The translations under genes were made by a program, and so were the position numbers. A DNA stretch of 46,223 nt from Clostridiales bacterium (GTDB lineage: Bacteria > Bacillota > Clostridia > Lachnospirales > WQUN01), in the NCBI GenBank assembly GCA_031270945.1, contig JAISWZ010000676.1, positions 1 to 46,223 on the forward strand, given 5' to 3'. The number at the start of each line of letters is the position of its first letter. The first letter of the stretch is position 1. Positions 42,718 through 46,223 of this stretch are shown here, in pieces. The notes under the pieces are model-generated. The model was not told where the DNA came from. It worked only from the letters and a program-made list of their open reading frames with translations, and did not search any database.

Positions 42718-43244
42718 AAAAGAGCGCCCCTAAGCCGGTGGACGAGCTGGCAAAGGAAAAGCTCAACCCCGCCAGGGCGGTTTCAGTTGCGGCGCTTGTT
42801 CTGGCGCTGGCAAGCGGGCTTTTCGCCTGGCGCATGATTAGCGAGATTGACAAGGCAAAAACCGCCCAAGAGGAATCGCAAGCCAGGATCGACACGCTTG
42901 AGGCGCGATTGATAGAGCTTTCCCAAGAGCCGCCAGCTGAGATTGACAGGCTTGTTGTTCCTGAGGAACGAGCGATGGAAGCTCTTGTGGAAGTAGGCGA
43001 CATTATGCAAGCTCTTGGGATCCCTCACGAAACCTACACCGACAAGATCAATGACTTTAGTCAAGGCCTGCAGAAATGGAGGGCTGTCGCCGTAGGCAAG
43101 GGCACCTTGGAACAAGCCTTGAGCTTCTTGGAACAGGTTGAAAAAAGCCCCAAGTGCAAGTATGTGCTTGAGGCGTTCAGCTATACCCCGGAAGAGATGC
43201 GCCTGGAGTTCTCTTATTATGTTTATGCCGAAGATTTGAGGTGA
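42714..43244 (+). CDS. PilO/GspM-like membrane-anchored protein
   Basis: 176 aa, start overlapping the previous stop in ATGA. One membrane helix (about 23-40), a coiled-coil-rich stretch (EIDKAKTAQEESQARIDTLEARLIEL), then a compact alpha/beta outer domain. This matches PilO or GspM in length and layout rather than in sequence. It likely pairs with the PilN-like part of the preceding protein. Confidence 0.6.
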   Translation: MKKSAPKPVDELAKEKLNPARAVSVAALVLALASGLFAWRMISEIDKAKTAQEESQARIDTLEARLIELSQEPPAEIDRLVVPEERAMEALVEVGDIMQALGIPHETYTDKINDFSQGLQKWRAVAVGKGTLEQALSFLEQVEKSPKCKYVLEAFSYTPEEMRLEFSYYVYAEDLR

Positions 43245-43249
43245 TGGCA

Positions 43250-44305
43250 ATGGGCGCGGCGAAAGGCGCTTTTGCGTTTCTGCTTGCCGCTTGCGCTGTG
43301 GCGCTTGTTTTGCTTGCCTCAAAGGATTGGGGGATGGAAAAATCCGAAGAGAAAAACTCAATCCAAGAAGCGCTAAGCCTTATGAACAAGCGCCTGGAAG
43401 AACGATCTTCGGACATTGACAGGGAAGCCATCGAGGAATTCAAGAGAGAACGGCTTTTTGACAATTCGATGCGCAATTATATTGCCATGGAAGAAGACGG
43501 ATTTCATCTCGTTGACTCCCAGATAACCAAGCGGGAAATCCTGCTTGAAGAGCACAGAAGAAAGAAGGCTGTTGAAATTCTAAAAGAGCTGGACTACGGG
43601 GATCTTGAGCTTGAATTCCAAGAATCCATACTAGTCTCTGCTCCGGATGAATCCGCAGTCTTCACCTGGGTGGACGCTCCGCACGAAGAGCTCATAGAGC
43701 CGGAATTCAAGTGGCGGAACATCCCTCCAGAGTTCGAGCAAGGCGTTGCAAGCGCCGCAAATCTTTACGTCAGCGGAATAACCCAAACCCAAGACAATTT
43801 ATGGCTTAAGTCCCTCGACTTCCCGCAAGGGCTCAAAGAGCGGGCGTGGACTCCCGAAAACCCCATCCTTGTGGGAAAAAGCCTGAACATAGATGTATCC
43901 AGCTTTTATGATGATTTTGGAAATCCAGTGCCTACATGCATCATCTGCCTGGACAGGGAGCTTATTCTCTACGCGTCCCAATCAGGGAAAGCCTTAATGA
44001 AAGGCGTAGCCATCTCTTCAGGAGGGGTCCAACTCCTGGGCGTCACTTTCACAGGCACTGTTCTTAGCAAGAATAACGCTTACATAGACGCAAGCTATCT
44101 CACGCCGGATCCGGGCATGCTATTTAGGATCAAGTTCACTTCCTGGAACCTGCAGGCCATGATGCTTGACGCTTTCACGGGATCATCCCTTAATTCCGGC
44201 GTTTCTGGAATGGGAAGCCTGGGCGGGCTTGCCATATCAGAAGACTCCAAGATTATTTTCAGGCCTCAAGCCCCTCTAAGGCTGGAAATGGCCACAAATG
44301 GATGA
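43250..44305 (+). CDS. Membrane-anchored protein of the pilus-like operon, unknown
   Basis: 351 aa. I prefer ATG 43250 because GAGGTGATGG stands just before; ATG 43244 and GTG 43241 are alternatives overlapping the previous stop. One N-terminal helix (GAFAFLLAACAVALVLLAS), a highly charged helical region (about 25-130), then a mostly beta outer region ending in a Gly/Ser-rich piece (GSSLNSGVSGMGSLGG). No known domain. Position after PilM/N and PilO suggests a role like PilP or another assembly or pseudopilus component, but this is inference. Confidence 0.65.
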   Translation: MGAAKGAFAFLLAACAVALVLLASKDWGMEKSEEKNSIQEALSLMNKRLEERSSDIDREAIEEFKRERLFDNSMRNYIAMEEDGFHLVDSQITKREILLEEHRRKKAVEILKELDYGDLELEFQESILVSAPDESAVFTWVDAPHEELIEPEFKWRNIPPEFEQGVASAANLYVSGITQTQDNLWLKSLDFPQGLKERAWTPENPILVGKSLNIDVSSFYDDFGNPVPTCIICLDRELILYASQSGKALMKGVAISSGGVQLLGVTFTGTVLSKNNAYIDASYLTPDPGMLFRIKFTSWNLQAMMLDAFTGSSLNSGVSGMGSLGGLAISEDSKIIFRPQAPLRLEMATNG

Positions 44306-44410
44306 ACCCGGAAAATCTTTTTTGAAAAGCTTTTGGCTTTTGTATCGACAGGGCTTGATAAGAGTGATAAAATAGTAAAAAGGCTTTTGGGGCATTCCCG
44401 AACCAACTTG

Positions 44411-44442
44411 TCTAGATATAATCAGGTCTAAATATAATCAAG
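44411..44442 (+). repeat. 16-bp tandem repeat with -10-like cores
   Basis: TCTAGATATAATCAGG and TCTAAATATAATCAAG stand side by side. Each contains TATAAT. TTGTCT 19 bp before the second might give a weak internal promoter for the GrpE-like gene. Confidence 0.55.
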
Positions 44443-44523
44443 TCCTAGACTTGGCCAGGGAGCATGCAAAAGCCCAGTAGCGAAATTCATTTTTGAGGTT
44501 CGCAAGACGGCGAGGTGAATCGT

Positions 44524-46223
44524 TTGGCTTTTAACTGGTTTTTCGCTGTAGGGAGAACTAGGAAGCCGGTTTTCAAGAAATCGGATGCCAAGCCCGAGAT
44601 AAAGCTTGTCATGCCGCCGGAAGAAAAGACGGCAAAGGAGCAGCGGGAAAAGCAAGAAAAGGCCTTGGCAGATCTTTCAAAGAGCGTTCGGAGGGTTGGA
44701 GGCCAGACAACGCAGGCCAACATCTCCCTGGAAGAGCTGGGGGACACCATGAAGATCGTGGCGGCCCAGGCCCAAGGCGCCAAAGAGAGAGAAGTCAGGG
44801 TTTTAGTTGACGCCATGATTTTCGCAGCTGACTATATGGAGGACTTCTACGTGTTCGCCAAGGATTCAGGTGACCCATCCTTGTTCGAGCAAGCGGAGCT
44901 CATCTGGAATTCCACGTTGAAGAGGTTCTCAATGGTTGGCTTGACCCGCATAAATAACGAGCGCACATTTCCTGATCCCTTGTATGAGCATATAGTTGGC
45001 GTAGAGGTGCCTGAAACTTACGCTAGGGAAGGCGTTGTAATCCAAACCCTGAAAAGCGGTTACATTTACAAGGAAAAAGTGGTTCGCAAGGCGGATGTCA
45101 TAGTAGCGGGAAAAACAGAAAGGCATTCCATCGTTATTCCCACGATTGACATGGAAGAGGATTTGCCGGAAGACCAAGACGCCGACGAGAGCGAGCTGGT
45201 TACTTCTGGAGAGATGGCGGCTAGCCTGGACAAGGGGCCTGGGCCTGACGCCAAGAAAGAGCCTGAGATCAAGAAAGAGGCTGAAGCAAAAAGAGAGCCT
45301 GAGATTAAGAAAGAGCCTGAGAGCAAGAAGCCTGAAACCAAGAAAGAGCCCGAGATCAAGAATAAAGACAAAGGCTCTGTGCTTTTTGACTTCCGCACAG
45401 GAAAGATTGCCGATTTGCCAGATCTAGTCGACTACGCGGAAGAGTACGAGCAGGAAGAGAGGGAAGGATTCCTAGACGACGATGAAGAGCCCGATCCAAG
45501 CGAGCTGGCGGAAATAGAAGAAGAGCTTAAATACGCAGAGCGCTACGCAAAGGAACACCCAGGCGAGATCCTCCATTTTGGGGACTTTGATGAAGATGAT
45601 GACGAGGACGAAGAGGCGGCAGACCTGGAAGACGAGCTTCTTGATTTGCAGTACTTTGACGATTTTGATGAGATAGATGCTGACATAGAGATTGACAAGC
45701 CCAAGACTGGTTCTAAAAACACTTTTGAGCTTCTAGAGCCAAGCCAGGATGGCAAGGACGATCTGGCAAGGCTTCTTGCTGATGAAGGCGATGACGAATC
45801 GCAGTTCCTGCTGGAAGAGTCGCTTCAGCTAGGCGAGCTTGAGTCTGAGGACTGGATCCGAAGCGCTCACAAAGAGGACGACGAAGAGGCCGCCGCCCTC
45901 GAACTCGAAGAGGTTGATCCAGAAGACGAGATGGTCGACTTCAACGAGGTCGAGCAAATATCGGCCTTGGAAGAGCTCCTCGACGGAGACCTCGATCCCG
46001 AAGCCCTGCTTGAAGCGGACAGGCTAATCTTGTCTGCCATGGACAACTCTGTCTTGGAAGACGCAGCCGCAACTGAGGAGCTTGTTGAAAGCCAGGTTGA
46101 GCTCCTTGACATTTTCAAAGAGGAATCAACAAAAGAAGAACAGGATCAAGACAGCTTTGACGTGCTCCAAGAGATAGACCAAGCCCTGAAAAAGACCGTC
46201 CACTGGCTGTTCGACGATGAAGA
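44524..46223 (+). CDS. GrpE-like protein with long acidic tail (3' end outside window)
   Basis: Open from TTG 44524 (GAGGTGA six bases before; GTG 44515 is possible) to the window end, at least 566 residues. Residues about 60-195 resemble the nucleotide exchange factor GrpE: a long helix, FSMVGLTRIN, FPDPLYEHIVGVE, then GYIYKEKVVRKADVIVAGK like the GrpE beta wing. Then a Lys/Glu/Pro repeat (KKEPEIKKEAEAKREPEIK and on) and several hundred residues dominated by Asp and Glu. True GrpE is about 200 aa, so this is a fusion or specialised derivative. It probably serves a Hsp70-like partner, perhaps encoded downstream. It follows the pilus-like genes after a 220-bp gap. Confidence 0.7.
   Translation, partial: MAFNWFFAVGRTRKPVFKKSDAKPEIKLVMPPEEKTAKEQREKQEKALADLSKSVRRVGGQTTQANISLEELGDTMKIVAAQAQGAKEREVRVLVDAMIFAADYMEDFYVFAKDSGDPSLFEQAELIWNSTLKRFSMVGLTRINNERTFPDPLYEHIVGVEVPETYAREGVVIQTLKSGYIYKEKVVRKADVIVAGKTERHSIVIPTIDMEEDLPEDQDADESELVTSGEMAASLDKGPGPDAKKEPEIKKEAEAKREPEIKKEPESKKPETKKEPEIKNKDKGSVLFDFRTGKIADLPDLVDYAEEYEQEEREGFLDDDEEPDPSELAEIEEELKYAERYAKEHPGEILHFGDFDEDDDEDEEAADLEDELLDLQYFDDFDEIDADIEIDKPKTGSKNTFELLEPSQDGKDDLARLLADEGDDESQFLLEESLQLGELESEDWIRSAHKEDDEEAAALELEEVDPEDEMVDFNEVEQISALEELLDGDLDPEALLEADRLILSAMDNSVLEDAAATEELVESQVELLDIFKEESTKEEQDQDSFDVLQEIDQALKKTVHWLFDDE

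Overview
The window looks like chromosomal DNA of a Gram-positive bacterium, most likely a member of the Bacillota (Clostridia-like). The signs are a lipoprotein solute-binding protein, two class D-type sortases, a Wzz/BY-kinase with a PHP-type phosphatase, strong AGGAGG ribosome binding sites, and several GTG and TTG starts. The species cannot be named from the sequence. I found no tRNA, rRNA, CRISPR array, integrase or transposase.

Layout. 1-576 is the 3' end of an unrecognised gene. 949-10204 is a carbohydrate/sugar-acid locus on +: promoter with an 18-bp palindromic operator, solute-binding lipoprotein, two permeases, a D-2-hydroxyacid dehydrogenase, a GH2 beta-mannosidase-like enzyme, tartronate semialdehyde reductase (GarR type) and a FadR-type GntR regulator. 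10219-15001 holds a small lipoprotein (-), a serine beta-lactamase-like hydrolase (+) and two CPBP-type membrane proteins (-). 15547-18874 (-) is a four-gene operon: 33-aa membrane peptide, MoxR ATPase, DUF58 protein, DUF4129-like membrane protein. 19441-24073 (-) is a surface-polymer/sortase operon: fused Wzz-BY-kinase, CpsB-like phosphatase, two tandemly duplicated sortases, a membrane protein. glyA follows at 26005. 28511-32882 encodes a heterodimeric ABC exporter with complementary degenerate ATP sites, then an M29 aminopeptidase. 34335-35895 is an apparently acquired island (group II intron 5' remnant, DUF4869 protein, small P-loop ATPase) flanked by near-identical terminator copies. 36207-39350 is a TetR-controlled ABC drug/antibiotic exporter. 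A 51-aa membrane peptide and a MIF-type tautomerase follow. From 41119 to the window end is an operon resembling type IV pilus assembly (PilM-PilN fusion, PilO-like, unknown membrane-anchored protein) and then a GrpE-like protein with a long acidic tail, cut by the window edge.

The most distinctive non-gene signal is a family of about 106-bp palindromic elements scattered between operons (near 11507, 14960, 15158, 21001, 24647, 27412 and 39601). They share outer arms (GCATATCCCAAAATT and its complement), and the best copies share a small apical loop. The middle stem differs between copies but still pairs with itself, which is what selection on folded structure, or on the palindrome itself, would leave. 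Several operons also have long leaders with a strong promoter and ribosome binding site far upstream of the first recognisable gene.

The best candidate for an undescribed system is the DUF4869/P-loop pair. The pilus-like cluster with its GrpE-like acidic protein comes next, then the repeat family.
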